DNA of 64,000 nucleotides from Pseudonocardiales bacterium (GTDB taxonomy: Bacteria > Actinomycetota > Actinomycetes > Mycobacteriales > Pseudonocardiaceae): NCBI GenBank assembly GCA_019241525.1, contig JAFAWY010000064.1, forward strand, positions 1 to 64,000, written 5' to 3'. Every line of letters begins with the position of its first letter. The stretch's first letter is position 1. The notes under the pieces are model-generated. The model saw nothing but the letters and a program-made list of their open reading frames with translations, did no database searches and was not told where the DNA came from. This document shows, in pieces, positions 20,440 to 30,523 of this stretch. The translations under genes and the position numbers were made by a program.

Positions 20440-20651
20440 TCACCCTCACTTCACGGTTGTCTCGACCGGAGTCGACCTCAATGGACACCGCCGGAACTCA
20501 CCAGACAGCGATCGAGTGCGACGGTCTTCTCTACCTGTATGGAGGTTATGGGGCACGGCTGGCTAACGCACCCGCCGTGCAAGACGCGTCCTCAGGGTAA
20601 TCGGTTGCCTGCAAAGGGTGAAGCAGGCGGGGGGCAATCCCGAGATCCTGG

Positions 20652-20981
20652 TCAGTGCAGGTAATCCGCGAGGTCTTGCAGCAAAGCGGCCTTGGGCTTA
20701 GCGCCGACGATCTGCTTGACCGGCTCACCGCCCTTGAACACGATCATGGTCGGAATCGACATGATCTGGTAGTCGCGGGCGGTCTTGGGGTTGGCGTCGA
20801 TGTCCATCTTCGCGACGGTGATCCCGCTGTGCTCCGAGGCGATCTCCTCGAGCACCGGGGCCACCATCTTGCACGGGCCGCACCAGGACGCCCAGAAGTC
20901 CACCAGCACCGGCTTGTCGCTGCCAAGCACGTCGTCGGCGAACGACTGGTCGGTTACGGTCAAGGTCGACTTATCTGCCAT
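20652..20981 (-). CDS. trxA: Thioredoxin
   Basis: 109-residue thioredoxin with the active site FWASWCGPCKMVAPVLEEIA and the cis-proline MSIPTMIVFKGG. The track ORF extends upstream into trxB; the real start is ATG 20981 with AGGAGATGAC just before it, 1 bp past the trxB stop. Reduced by the adjacent TrxB, it serves ribonucleotide reductase and other disulfide targets. Order trxB-trxA-cwlM is conserved. Confidence 0.96.
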   Translation of the reverse strand: MADKSTLTVTDQSFADDVLGSDKPVLVDFWASWCGPCKMVAPVLEEIASEHSGITVAKMDIDANPKTARDYQIMSIPTMIVFKGGEPVKQIVGAKPKAALLQDLADYLH

Positions 20982-20982
20982 G

Positions 20983-21987
20983 TCATCTCCTGTGTGCGGA
21001 ATCTGTCTCGAACGTGCCGTAGCCGCCACCGACGAACTCAGCGGCCACCTGCGCGTGCTCATCGGCGGCGTGCTCGGCAAGCCAGCGTTCGGCGTCGATG
21101 GCCGCCGAACAACCGGTGCCGGCGGCGGTGACCGCCTGCCGGTATATCCGGTCGACCAGGTCGCCGGCGGCAAACACCCCATCGACGCTGGTATAGGTGG
21201 TCGGCGCAGCCACCTTGACGTAGCCGTCGTCGTCGGTGTCCACCTGGCCGCGGACCAGCTCGCTACGCGGATCGTGCCCGATGGCCACAAACATCCCGGT
21301 GACGTCCAGGGTCGAGCCGTCCGACAGCGCCAGGCCGCTCACCCCGCCGTCACCGAGCACTTTCTTGACCGTCACCCCGGTGCGCCATTTGATCTTCTCG
21401 TTGTTCCGGGCACGCTCGAGCATGATCTTGGATGCCCGGAACTGGTCACGCCGGTGGACCACGGTCACCGATTGCGCGAATTTGGTCAGGAAGGTCGCTT
21501 CCTCCATCGCCGAGTCACCGCCGCCGATGACCGCGATGTCCTGGTCCCGGAAGAAGAAGCCGTCGCAGGTCGCGCACGAGCTCACGCCCCGGCCGAGCAG
21601 TGCCTGCTCGCCGGGCACATCCAGGTAGCGGGCCTGCGCACCCATCGCCAGGATCACCGACCTGGCGAGGTAGACGGTGTCCTCCACCATCACCCGCTTG
21701 GGGCTCTCGAGCAGCTCCACCGACGTCACGTCTTTGGCAAGCAGTTCGGCACCGAACCGCTCGGCTTGCGCCCGAAACTGTTCCATCAGATCAGGACCCT
21801 GGATCCCGTCGCGGAAACCCGGGTAGTTCTCCACCTCGGTGGTGGTCATCAGCGCGCCGCCGTACCGGTGACCCTCGAAAACCAGCGGTTCCAACTGGGC
21901 GCGCGCGGTGTACAGCGCGGCGGTATAGCCCGCCGGACCTGAGCCGATGATGATGACGTCCCGGACCTGCTCACTCACGTTGGCCAC
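20983..21987 (-). CDS. trxB: Thioredoxin reductase
   Basis: NADPH-dependent flavoprotein of about 334 residues. FAD-binding [20 protein letters not shown], redox-active [19 protein letters not shown]-binding [15 protein letters not shown] and C-terminal [27 protein letters not shown] hexamer lies six bases before the GTG start, so the mRNA may be leaderless. It forms an operon with trxA. In M. tuberculosis the sigM gene and its anti-sigma factor stand between this gene and mviN; here they do not. Confidence 0.96.
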   Translation of the reverse strand: MANVSEQVRDVIIIGSGPAGYTAALYTARAQLEPLVFEGHRYGGALMTTTEVENYPGFRDGIQGPDLMEQFRAQAERFGAELLAKDVTSVELLESPKRVMVEDTVYLARSVILAMGAQARYLDVPGEQALLGRGVSSCATCDGFFFRDQDIAVIGGGDSAMEEATFLTKFAQSVTVVHRRDQFRASKIMLERARNNEKIKWRTGVTVKKVLGDGGVSGLALSDGSTLDVTGMFVAIGHDPRSELVRGQVDTDDDGYVKVAAPTTYTSVDGVFAAGDLVDRIYRQAVTAAGTGCSAAIDAERWLAEHAADEHAQVAAEFVGGGYGTFETDSAHRR

Positions 21988-22190
21988 AACACGATCCTAC
22001 GGACTGATGTTCCCGCCGCAGTTTGGCGCTCTCCAACAGCTGCCAGCGTGGGCGATTGGTGCTGTTATGGACCGCCAACAAGCCGTGATGCGGACGGCGG
22101 GGGTTTGGCGAGTGCGCGCTAGCTCTGATCATTAGCGGCGTAACCTGATCTCGTGGCGTGCACCAGACGAGCGTCGCGGGAGCAGGGGTC

Positions 22191-22646
22191 ATGAGCATTG
22201 CCGTCGTTCGTCCCGCCGAAGGTGACCTGCTGTCTGCCGGTCCCATCCGGCTGCGCATCCTGGAGGCGGGTGACCGGACCTCGCATCGGCTGGGCATCGT
22301 CGAGGTCACCCTCGCGCCGCACACGCCAGGTCCGCCACAGCACGTCCACCGCGAGCATGATGAAACGTTTTATGTGGTCTCTGGGCGCCCGAGTTTCACC
22401 AGTGGTAATGACGAGTTCACCGCCAGCGTCGGCGAGTTGTTCATTGCTGGAGTTGGTACCCCGCATACCTTCGCCAATCCGGGTGACGAGAGGGCCGTCA
22501 TCTACTGCACGGTCACGCCAGACCGCTACATCGACTACTTCCGCGAGCTGGACCGGCTCCCGAAGGGATCTGGTGGGCTCGATCCGAAAGTGGTCGCCGA
22601 CATCATGACCCGCTACGCCACCGAGGTCGTCCAGCCCAGTGCCTAG
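22191..22646 (+). CDS. Small cupin-domain protein
   Basis: About 151 residues with a cupin barrel: PPQHVHREHDETFYVVSG supplies the metal-binding histidines and glutamate of motif 1, and GVGTPHTFANPGDERA the motif 2 histidine. ATG 22191 has GGGAGCAGGGG upstream; the ORF's earlier ATG is less likely. Function unknown; such proteins range from sugar-binding to dioxygenases. It stands where sigM and its anti-sigma gene lie in mycobacteria. Confidence 0.82.
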   Translation: MSIAVVRPAEGDLLSAGPIRLRILEAGDRTSHRLGIVEVTLAPHTPGPPQHVHREHDETFYVVSGRPSFTSGNDEFTASVGELFIAGVGTPHTFANPGDERAVIYCTVTPDRYIDYFRELDRLPKGSGGLDPKVVADIMTRYATEVVQPSA

Positions 22647-22773
22647 CAGGCCGCAGGAGCGGTCGGTATTACGGGAGCCCGACGACAAGCCGGGCCGGGC
22701 GGGGATCCACCGGGTTGGTCGTGGTTTGAGATGCCGCGAAGTCGGGCTGGCCTGCCTTGAACAGGCCCAAACC

Positions 22774-24243
22774 TCAGGTGGCGCGCTGCTGAATCTGGAG
22801 ATCGCTGAGCTTGGACTGGTGGTGGCCGTCCGCGCCACCCAGCCCGGTGATCCAGACCAGCAGGTATCGCGCTGGGGGCCCGGCACGCAGCGGGATCTGG
22901 TTGCTGCCCGATCGCAGCGTTGCAGCACCGACCACAGTGGTCTGGTCCAGCCGCGCATTGGGAGACGTGGCGGTGCGAATCTCCAGAACGGTGCCTGAGC
23001 TGGGCGATACTACGGTCACCGAGGCTGGGGAGACGGCCGTTTCGAAGCTCAACATCACGCCGAGCCCCTTTTTGTAGACCGGGAATTGCTGGTAGTAGGA
23101 GTCGGTGGACCAGCCGGTGTTCGGGTTGCCGTCGAGCAGCTTCCCGACGTCGCGCTGGTGGTCGGGGCTGCCTAACCCGGACGGGTCGTACACCGTCACC
23201 GACCTGACTCGCACCGGCGCGAGCATCGCCGGTGGTGGTGGCGCCTGGCTGGCCGGTGCATTACCGGCGATCACGAAGGGTGCACTTCCGGTGTCGGTGA
23301 ACACCGAGATGACTTGCATCCCGGCGTAGCCGATGATCATCAAAGTGGCAGCACCCAGCACTGTCATCGCTATCCGGAACTTGATCTGGCGAAGGCGCTG
23401 GGCCCGTTGCGGGTCGATCGGCTTGGCACCGGAGATCAAGTCAGCTGTGCTGATCGCGTGGAACTCGAGCACCTGGCGCACGGCCGCCCCGGTGTGCACG
23501 CCGCCGTCACTGCCCGGGCCGGCGATGCTGCGCATTGCCAGCGTGGACAGCTCGACCGGGACCGCGGAGCGTAGCGTCGTGGGATTGATCGGCAAGCCTT
23601 CCGGGCCGAGTGGGGCGGGCGGCAGTCCCGGTGGCCCATCAGGCAGCGGCCAGCTTCCGGTGAGCAGCAGGTACAGCATCGCTCCCAGGCCGCGGATGTC
23701 GTCCCGGGAACTGGTGGTGCGGCCCGGCCCAGGAAAGGCCAGCCGCGCCTGCCGGTCCGGACCCACCCGGATCCGTTCAGGATGATCACAACCGAGGACC
23801 AGACCAGCGTTGTGGGCTACGTCGACTGCCTCAGCCAGCGGAACCAGGACTCGGGCCGCGGCGCCCGGGGGCAGTGGCCCGTCGTCCAGCAAATCGACCA
23901 GCGGCCCGCCCGGTGTCCACTCGGCGACCACGGCCGCGACACCGACGGTGCCGATGCGTTCAGTTTCCAGGACGTCCAGCACCCGTGCGGCGCCAACCGT
24001 GGCCAGACGGGCGGCGCGCAACGCGCGGGCAACGGCAGAACGGACTTCGGGGGCGCCAATGAACAACGTCAGGGCGACGTCGCGATCAAGCATGATGTCC
24101 CGGCCTCGCCACAGCCGCACTGCGCAGCGATCATCACGGCCGACCTCGGTGATGAGGCTGTACCGGCCCTGACCGAGAACGGACCCAGGGGTGAGCCCGG
24201 GAGCAGGGAACCGGTGTGCCCCCATCCCCGCCGACGCGCTCAC
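22774..24243 (-). CDS. Membrane-anchored pseudokinase (MviN/MurJ partner domain as a separate gene)
   Basis: 489 residues. Residues about 20-270 follow a protein kinase fold (GSVLGQGRYSLITEVGRDDR at the start), but the catalytic loop reads LGCDHPERIRVG and no DFG motif is seen, so it is probably inactive. A membrane span follows (IAMTVLGAATLMIIGYAGMQ), then a Pro-rich linker and an external beta-sandwich/discoidin-like domain (GNPNTGWSTDSYYQQFPVYK). In M. tuberculosis the same pseudokinase plus external domain is fused to MurJ (Rv3910) and binds FhaA. Here it is its own gene 57 bp after murJ. Confidence 0.85.
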   Translation of the reverse strand: MSASAGMGAHRFPAPGLTPGSVLGQGRYSLITEVGRDDRCAVRLWRGRDIMLDRDVALTLFIGAPEVRSAVARALRAARLATVGAARVLDVLETERIGTVGVAAVVAEWTPGGPLVDLLDDGPLPPGAAARVLVPLAEAVDVAHNAGLVLGCDHPERIRVGPDRQARLAFPGPGRTTSSRDDIRGLGAMLYLLLTGSWPLPDGPPGLPPAPLGPEGLPINPTTLRSAVPVELSTLAMRSIAGPGSDGGVHTGAAVRQVLEFHAISTADLISGAKPIDPQRAQRLRQIKFRIAMTVLGAATLMIIGYAGMQVISVFTDTGSAPFVIAGNAPASQAPPPPAMLAPVRVRSVTVYDPSGLGSPDHQRDVGKLLDGNPNTGWSTDSYYQQFPVYKKGLGVMLSFETAVSPASVTVVSPSSGTVLEIRTATSPNARLDQTTVVGAATLRSGSNQIPLRAGPPARYLLVWITGLGGADGHHQSKLSDLQIQQRAT

Positions 24244-24300
24244 CGCGATGTCACCATCTGTGTCACCCTTTTTCGGGCTCCTCGCCGAGGATTGTCAACC

Positions 24301-25977
24301 TTACGGCTCCCGGGGGCCAGTCCAGCTGCTGCTGCGGACCAGGCGGTCCAGTACCGGTGCGCGCAGCGCCTCGGTGAGTTCTGGGGTGCGCAATAACACC
24401 AGAGCCAGGCCCATCACCACGGCCACGATCAAGGTGGTGGACACCAGGTCCAGCCAGGCCCCACTCACCCCGTCCCAATCGGTTGCGGCACGGAGCACCA
24501 GCACTGCGGCCACCGCCGGCACGGCACCGATCACGCAGTTACGGAAGGTGATCAGGCTGCGTTTGGTCTCCACCCGGCCCAGCCGCCGGCGCAGCCAGGT
24601 CTGCCCGACCATCGCGCCTACCGCCAGCGACAGCGAGTTGGCTGCGGTCAGGCCGAGCACCACGTCAGCGTCGTCGAGGTACACCGGGCAGGCCAGCAGC
24701 AGGGGCAGCTTCACCCCAACCATGATCACGTTGATCATGGTTGGGGTGCGGGCGTCGGCCATGGCGTAGAACACCCGAAGCTGCAGCATCGTCACCGCGT
24801 AGGGCAGCAGGCCAAAGGCGGACACCGCCAGCGCGGCACCGAGCCGCTCGGCGTTGCTGCCCGCCTTGCCCAGCGAGAACAGCGCGACGCCGATCGGTTC
24901 GCCGGCCAGCGTGAATACCACGGTGATGGGCACCAGCAGCACGATGAGGTAGCGGCTGGCCACCGACAGGTGCTCCACGACGCCTCGCCAGTCCGCGTCG
25001 GCTGCCGCTGCGCTCATCCGGGGCATGATCGCGGTAAGTAGCGAGTAGCCAAGCACGCCGTAGGGCAGTTGCAGCAGCAGCCACACCAGGCTGTAGATCA
25101 CTACTCCGCCGGGGTCGCCCTGGGCTGCCGATCGGGTGGTCACCACGAAGCCGAGCTGGCCCACCAGCACGTAGACGACGAACCAGGCCGCCATCCCACT
25201 GGCCTGGGTCAGCCGCGAATCCCATCCCCAGCGCCAGCCGAAATGGAAACCCGCCCGGCGCAGGCCGGGTAACTGCACCAGAGCCTGGGCGACGATGCCT
25301 GCCGTCGTCCCCAGGCCGAGCACCAGCAGTTTCGGGTCGCTCAGCCGGGCCGGGTTGACGCTGATCTCTCCGGGAACGAGGGCATAGGCGCCCAGCGATG
25401 CCAGCACGATGACGTTGTTGAGCACCGGCGCCCAGGCCGGTGGTCCGAACACGCTGCGCGCGTTGAGGATCGCGCCGAATAGCCCCGACAAGCCGTAAAA
25501 CAAGATCAGTGGCAGCAGCAGGAAACCGAAGACGGTGGCCAGCTGGGGATTGGCGTCCTCACCGGTGCCCAGGAACAGCACGGCGAGAAGCGGCGCGGCC
25601 ACGACGGCGAGCACGCTGGCGGCGGAAAGCACCACGAACGCGACGGTGACCAGCCGCTGCACGTAGGCCTCACCCCGGTCCGGGTCCTCTTTCGCAGCGC
25701 GCACCAGCAACGGCACGATCACGCTGGTCAGCACCCCGCCGAGGAGGATCTCGTAGAGCATCGCCGGCAAGGTGTTGGCCACCGTGTAGGAGTCGTTGAC
25801 CACACCGAGGCCCAGCACGGCGGCCAGCGCCAGCTGGCGGAGAAATCCGGTGATCCGGCTGACCAGGGTGGCCACCGCCATCGTGCGCGCCGCCACGGCC
25901 AGCGAGTACCGCTGCCGATGCTGATCTACGGGACTGGGCCGGCGGTCAGACTGTGGCGTGCAGTGTGCGGTATCCAA
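24301..25977 (-). CDS. murJ: Lipid II flippase MurJ (MviN)
   Basis: MATE-like multi-pass protein that moves lipid II across the membrane for wall synthesis. Family features: LVSRITGFLRQLALAAVLGL, NTLPAMLYEILLGGVLTSVI, ILNARSVFGPPAWAPVLNN, and MAAWFVVYVLVGQLGFVVTT; about 14 hydrophobic segments. 558 residues from a TTG start; residues before about 30 are not conserved and a later start is possible. The DUF6049 gene ends 3 bp before it. The cytoplasmic pseudokinase tail found in mycobacteria is absent and encoded next door. Confidence 0.93.
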   Translation of the reverse strand: MDTAHCTPQSDRRPSPVDQHRQRYSLAVAARTMAVATLVSRITGFLRQLALAAVLGLGVVNDSYTVANTLPAMLYEILLGGVLTSVIVPLLVRAAKEDPDRGEAYVQRLVTVAFVVLSAASVLAVVAAPLLAVLFLGTGEDANPQLATVFGFLLLPLILFYGLSGLFGAILNARSVFGPPAWAPVLNNVIVLASLGAYALVPGEISVNPARLSDPKLLVLGLGTTAGIVAQALVQLPGLRRAGFHFGWRWGWDSRLTQASGMAAWFVVYVLVGQLGFVVTTRSAAQGDPGGVVIYSLVWLLLQLPYGVLGYSLLTAIMPRMSAAAADADWRGVVEHLSVASRYLIVLLVPITVVFTLAGEPIGVALFSLGKAGSNAERLGAALAVSAFGLLPYAVTMLQLRVFYAMADARTPTMINVIMVGVKLPLLLACPVYLDDADVVLGLTAANSLSLAVGAMVGQTWLRRRLGRVETKRSLITFRNCVIGAVPAVAAVLVLRAATDWDGVSGAWLDLVSTTLIVAVVMGLALVLLRTPELTEALRAPVLDRLVRSSSWTGPREP

Positions 25978-25980
25978 ACG

Positions 25981-28248
25981 TCACCCGGCTTCCGGTGTTC
26001 TGCGTAATCGCTGACGGACCTTGGGCACGATCCGGCGGGCCACCAGCAGCACGAGCAAGGCTCCGGCGCCCGCAGTGAGCGCGACTGTAACCCGGCCGAA
26101 GGCAGTGGACCTCAGCTGGAGGGTGCTTGGTTCGCCGAGCGGGGTGCCGCCGGGGGTGCTCAGCCGGGCATCGATGCTGAACTGCCCGGCTCTGCTGACC
26201 TTGGCCGGGATCACCAGTTGCCGGGTGCTGCGAGCTGGTACCAGCTGTAACCCGACGGCTCCGGCTCGCAACCCTGCGGTCTCCGACAGGTTCAACGCCA
26301 CCTGCACGCCGACCGGCAGCTCGTTGCTCACCGTGATCAGCAGGGGGGAATCGGACGCCGCCAGGCTGTACGGGCCGGGTGGTTGAACGATGCGCACCGA
26401 GCGGCGCAACTCGTCGAGCTGGATGCTCTGTTCCGCGGCCAGCTGGACGGCGCGGGTGGGTGCTTCGCGCCACGCGGTGGAGACCGCTCGCAGCAGCCCG
26501 AGACGCAGCGGATCGAGCAGGCTGGCCGGCCGGAGATTCGCCGCCGGATCCAGCACGGTGGCTCCCTGGAGGTCGCGCAGAACGTCCCGATCCCGCTGGA
26601 TTTCTGCGGTGACCGGCGAGGGGATCTCCTCGGCGCTGGCTTGTGGTGGGTAGGTTAGCCATACGGCGGCGGTGCCGGTGGCCGGCCGGGCGGTGGCCAG
26701 CGCCGGCAGCTCGCGGGCCGTGACGAAGCCGGCGTTGAGCAGCTCGCGGGCGGTGTCGATCAAGGCGATGGCGTCCGTTCCGCGGACCTGCCAGCGACGA
26801 GGAGGCACCAGCATGATCCCCCGGCCGCTTGCGGCCCGGTACACCAGCGTGCCGATCCCGTCTTGAGCCGGCAGCGATGTGGCTGCGGCAGGCGATGTGG
26901 TGCCGGCCAGAGCGCCGGTCAGCAGCGGGTCGACGACCAGCCCAATGGCGCTGTCCCGGTTGCCCGAGATCACCGTGCCGGGGTTGGGGGTACTTGATGA
27001 GCCACCTACCAGGCCGACGAGGTCAGCTTGGGCAGCCGGCGGTGGCGCGAGATCCCGGGGATCAACCAGTACGGCGCGGGTCTGGAGGGCGGTGAGGTCG
27101 GTCAGCGTGCGTTCATCGATGACCTCCCCGGCCGGCCAGATCACGCCGGTGAGTGGTTGTACCCCGAGCAGGTCGCTCACCAGGCGTGCCCCCGCACTGG
27201 TGGCTTGGGCCTCCAGGTCGGTCAGCCCGGCCCGGGACAGGGCCACCAGGTCAGCGTCGGCATAGGGCAGCGGCAGCACGCAGCGTCCTTGCACTGCAGC
27301 GCGCAGCCGATCGAGCCAGCTGCGCGCATCCTGGGCACCGGTGCCGTCGGTGATCCCGCGAGGATCGGACACCCGGTAGCCGTGGCTCATCCCGTCGAGG
27401 GTCTCCAGCAGCTGCGGGTCTACGGCCACGCACACTGCCGCGGCCAGCGGGGAGCCCGGTGGTACCGCCTGCTCGAGGGCGCCGAGCAAGCCATCCAACC
27501 GCCCTCCGGGGGCGATTTCGGCCGCTACCGGATCGGTCCCCGGACGGTCGGAGCGAATCAGTACCGGTTCCCCGGGCGCGCTTGGTAACCGTTGCGGCGC
27601 GGCGGTCAGCGGCCACATCACGGTCAGCGGTGCCGGTTGCGGGGGCGGTTGCCACCCTGGCCCGGCTGGGGCGCCCGTGGTGGAGGGCGGCAGTCCGAGC
27701 ACGGGCAGCAGCAGGCGTATCGACGACAGCCTAGTCGGCCCACCGACATCGGGCTTACCGTCGAGGCTTACCAGCAGCGGGTACACCCCTGGCTGGGTGA
27801 TCTGCAGGGAATCCGGGGCGCCGCGCAGCGGCATGTCAAATTGGAAGGGGCTGCTGCGCCCGGGAGGGAGATCGCCCGGCACCGGCTGGATCCGGGTGAT
27901 CAGTGGCGTCTCGGTATCCCCGCGCAGGGCGCGGGTGACGGCCGCATCCGAGTTCACCGCATCACCGCGCTGCAACCGGATGCCGAGCTGGCTGATCGAG
28001 TGGTCGCCGGCGTTGACCACGCGACCGGTCACCCGCAGAGAAGGTGCGCTGTTGACGGTCACCATCCGGGGTGTCAGATCGGACAGCTCAAGCCGGGCCA
28101 GCGGCGCGGGCGGGTGCGGCGGTGGTTGGCGGGCCTGCTCTACCGCGGCGGGCTCTCCCTGGGCGATGCCAGGAACGGCGAGGGAAAGCAGCACCCCCAG
28201 GACTGCCACCAGGACGGCTGCGGCGCCACGGGACAGCTGCGGGGTCAC
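25981..28248 (-). CDS. DUF6049 secreted/membrane-anchored protein
   Basis: About 755 residues. I moved the start from the ORF's 28542, which runs inside the Nudix gene in another frame, to GTG 28248 with a GAGG-like site upstream. The N-terminus SRGAAAVLVAVLGVLLSLAV is a signal sequence; a long external part contains two beta-sandwich-like regions; the C-terminus has a membrane anchor (VALTAGAGALLVLLVARRI) and a basic tail. It corresponds by position to Rv3909, between the Nudix gene and murJ. Function unknown; context suggests cell-envelope assembly. Confidence 0.85.
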   Translation of the reverse strand: MTPQLSRGAAAVLVAVLGVLLSLAVPGIAQGEPAAVEQARQPPPHPPAPLARLELSDLTPRMVTVNSAPSLRVTGRVVNAGDHSISQLGIRLQRGDAVNSDAAVTRALRGDTETPLITRIQPVPGDLPPGRSSPFQFDMPLRGAPDSLQITQPGVYPLLVSLDGKPDVGGPTRLSSIRLLLPVLGLPPSTTGAPAGPGWQPPPQPAPLTVMWPLTAAPQRLPSAPGEPVLIRSDRPGTDPVAAEIAPGGRLDGLLGALEQAVPPGSPLAAAVCVAVDPQLLETLDGMSHGYRVSDPRGITDGTGAQDARSWLDRLRAAVQGRCVLPLPYADADLVALSRAGLTDLEAQATSAGARLVSDLLGVQPLTGVIWPAGEVIDERTLTDLTALQTRAVLVDPRDLAPPPAAQADLVGLVGGSSSTPNPGTVISGNRDSAIGLVVDPLLTGALAGTTSPAAATSLPAQDGIGTLVYRAASGRGIMLVPPRRWQVRGTDAIALIDTARELLNAGFVTARELPALATARPATGTAAVWLTYPPQASAEEIPSPVTAEIQRDRDVLRDLQGATVLDPAANLRPASLLDPLRLGLLRAVSTAWREAPTRAVQLAAEQSIQLDELRRSVRIVQPPGPYSLAASDSPLLITVSNELPVGVQVALNLSETAGLRAGAVGLQLVPARSTRQLVIPAKVSRAGQFSIDARLSTPGGTPLGEPSTLQLRSTAFGRVTVALTAGAGALLVLLVARRIVPKVRQRLRRTPEAG

Positions 28249-28273
28249 GCGCGAGGCCTCAGGCCCGGGGTCG

Positions 28274-28819
28274 TCAAGCCGAGTCCGCCAGCATCGTGGT
28301 GGCGCGCTGCACGAGACGTCGCTCGTCGGCGTAGGCCAGTCGCGCTGGCAGGTCAGCCAGCGGAACCCAGGCGACCTCGGCCACTTCATAGTCGGCATCG
28401 GACAGCGTGCCGCCGACCGCGCGCAGCAGAAAATGGTGCACCGTCTTGTGGATGCGCCGGTCTTCGGCGACGAACCAGTAGTCGATGCTGCCCAGCGCGG
28501 CCACCACGGCGCTATCGATCCCGGTCTCCTCGGCCACTTCACGCACGGCAGCCTGCTCTACCGTCTCGCCATGCTCGACGTGACCCTTGGGTAGCGACCA
28601 CAACAACCGACCGCGCCGGTCCAGGCGGCCGATCACGGCAGCGTGCCCGGTCTCGGTGTCCACGACCAGACCACCCGCCGAGGTCTCGGCGACCGTGCGC
28701 ATCCGGGCCGCCCGGCGCTTGCTGTGACCTTCTGCCGATCCCTTCTGGATCGATCTCTTGCGGCTGCCCTTGTCACGGCTGCCCTTGTCCCGGCTTGACT
28801 TGCTGGATGACGAGGGCAT
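28274..28819 (-). CDS. Nudix hydrolase (MutT4-like)
   Basis: 181 residues. The Nudix box is complete: [20 protein letters not shown] followed by TGI. The N-terminus is a basic Ser/Lys/Arg tract ([20 protein letters not shown]) with an internal RDKGS repeat. Start ATG 28819 lacks a Shine-Dalgarno but a TATACC hexamer lies close upstream, suggesting leaderless mRNA. It corresponds to Rv3908 by position. Substrate (an oxidised nucleotide or sugar nucleotide) is not decided. Confidence 0.9.
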   Translation of the reverse strand: MPSSSSKSSRDKGSRDKGSRKRSIQKGSAEGHSKRRAARMRTVAETSAGGLVVDTETGHAAVIGRLDRRGRLLWSLPKGHVEHGETVEQAAVREVAEETGIDSAVVAALGSIDYWFVAEDRRIHKTVHHFLLRAVGGTLSDADYEVAEVAWVPLADLPARLAYADERRLVQRATTMLADSA

Positions 28820-28843
28820 GGCTTCGATGGTATAGGCGACCGC

Positions 28844-28859
28844 GTTCTGGATGCAGAAC
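28844..28859. repeat. GTTCTGGATGCAGAAC palindrome in the Nudix/CCA divergent region
   Basis: This 16-base imperfect palindrome shares the core TCTGGATGCAGA with the repeats after parB and rplI, but lies between divergent genes, not at a 3' end. It may be an operator or another copy of the repeat family. Confidence 0.5.
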
Positions 28860-28931
28860 ACGGTAATCAGGGGGTCGCTAACCGCGTTGACCATCCTGCA
28901 ACGCGCAACAGAGGCGTTAGGCTCGGCCCCC

Positions 28932-30380
28932 GTGTCGACGATGGTGGGAAATCAGATGGGGCGGGCTCAGCAGAACGCTGTCGTGGAGTTGCTGCGCATC
29001 GCGCCGGTGACTGACCAGCTGGCCGCCCGGTTCAGTGCTGCCGGTCATTCGCTTTACCTGGTCGGCGGCAGCGTGCGGGACGCCTTGCTCGGCCGGTTGG
29101 GCAGTGATCTGGACTTCACCACCGACGCGCGGCCGGCCACCGTCGAGGCGATCCTGCGCGGCTGGGCGGACGCAGTGTGGGACACCGGTATCGCGTTCGG
29201 CACGATCGGTGCCTCCAAGAGCGGTATCCAGTGCGAGATCACCACCTACCGGGCCGACCGTTACGACCGGGTATCCCGCAATCCCGACGTGGTCTTCGGT
29301 GACAGCATCGAGGGTGACCTGGCGAGACGGGATTTCACGGTGAACGCCATGGCCGTGCAGCTGCCGTTACGCGACCACGGCCGGTTTGTCGACCCGTACG
29401 GCGGGATGGAGGCCCTGGCGCGTCGTGAGCTCGATACTCCTGCCACGCCGGCAGAATCCTTTGCCGACGACCCGCTGCGGATGCTGCGCGCGGCCCGGTT
29501 CGTGTCCCAGCTGGGCTTCACCGTCGCCCCACGGGTGCGTGAGGCGATGGTGGCGATGGCGGGCGAGATTGCCCGTATCACTGCCGAGCGGGTTGGCGCG
29601 GAGCTGTCCAAACTTATGCTCGGGACGAATCCGCGGGCCGGTATCGAGCTGATGGTGGACACCGGGCTGGGCGGGTACGTGCTGCCCGAAGTCCCCGCGA
29701 TGCGCTTGGAGATCGACGAGCACCACCAGCACAAGGACGTCTACACGCATTCGTTGACCGTGCTCGATCAAGCGATTGCATTGGAGCGCGGCGAGCCCGA
29801 TCTGGTGCTACGGCTCGCCGCCCTGCTCCATGACATCGGTAAGCCGGCCACCCGCCGGCTGGAGCCCAGCGGCGGGGTGAGCTTTCACCATCACGAGGTA
29901 GTGGGCGCCAAGATGGTGCGCAAGCGGCTGCGCGCGCTGCGCTACCCCAGCCAGGTGATCGAGGATGTCGCCCAGCTGGTGTTCCTGCACCTGCGGTTCC
30001 ACGGCTACGGTGGCGGTGAGTGGACCGATTCCGCGGTGCGCCGTTACGTCACCGACGCCGGTGCGCTGTTGCCGCGGCTGCACAAGCTGGTCCGCGCCGA
30101 CTGCACCACGCGCAACCGCCGCAAGGCAGCGGCGCTACAGCGCACGTATGACGATCTGGAACAGCGCATCGAGCGGATCCGCGCCGAGGAGGACCTGGCT
30201 GCGGTGCGACCGGACCTGGACGGCAACGAGATCATGTCGCTGCTGGGATTGAAGCCAGGCCCGGACGTGGGGCGCGCCTGGCGGTATCTCAAGGAGCTGC
30301 GCCTGGACCGGGGTCCGCTGTCCCGGGAGGAAGCCGAAGCCGAGTTACGCCGCTGGGCCGAGGAAAACCTCAGCCAGTAG
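28932..30380 (+). CDS. pcnA: CCA tRNA nucleotidyltransferase / poly(A) polymerase family
   Basis: 482 residues from GTG 28932. Motifs: [20 protein letters not shown], then DFTTDARP, the [14 protein letters not shown] element and GDLARRDF, ending the head. An HD domain follows: [20 protein letters not shown] and [14 protein letters not shown]. It adds or repairs tRNA 3' CCA. I chose the GTG because the ORF's upstream part is not conserved; a TAGGCT hexamer eight bases before it suggests a leaderless message. It is the pcnA (Rv3907c) orthologue by position, divergent from the Nudix gene. Confidence 0.93.
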   Translation: MSTMVGNQMGRAQQNAVVELLRIAPVTDQLAARFSAAGHSLYLVGGSVRDALLGRLGSDLDFTTDARPATVEAILRGWADAVWDTGIAFGTIGASKSGIQCEITTYRADRYDRVSRNPDVVFGDSIEGDLARRDFTVNAMAVQLPLRDHGRFVDPYGGMEALARRELDTPATPAESFADDPLRMLRAARFVSQLGFTVAPRVREAMVAMAGEIARITAERVGAELSKLMLGTNPRAGIELMVDTGLGGYVLPEVPAMRLEIDEHHQHKDVYTHSLTVLDQAIALERGEPDLVLRLAALLHDIGKPATRRLEPSGGVSFHHHEVVGAKMVRKRLRALRYPSQVIEDVAQLVFLHLRFHGYGGGEWTDSAVRRYVTDAGALLPRLHKLVRADCTTRNRRKAAALQRTYDDLEQRIERIRAEEDLAAVRPDLDGNEIMSLLGLKPGPDVGRAWRYLKELRLDRGPLSREEAEAELRRWAEENLSQ

Positions 30381-30523
30381 CAGCTGGCACTGCCTTGCAC
30401 GCCAAGACCGCAATTTGTCACTGAACTCAGCAAGCCGTGATCATGTGTGAGCAGACTGTCAGTGCATCGTCCTACGGTGATCAGCGTGCGACACTGGAGC
30501 CGAGGGTCGGGAGGTGAGCAGCC

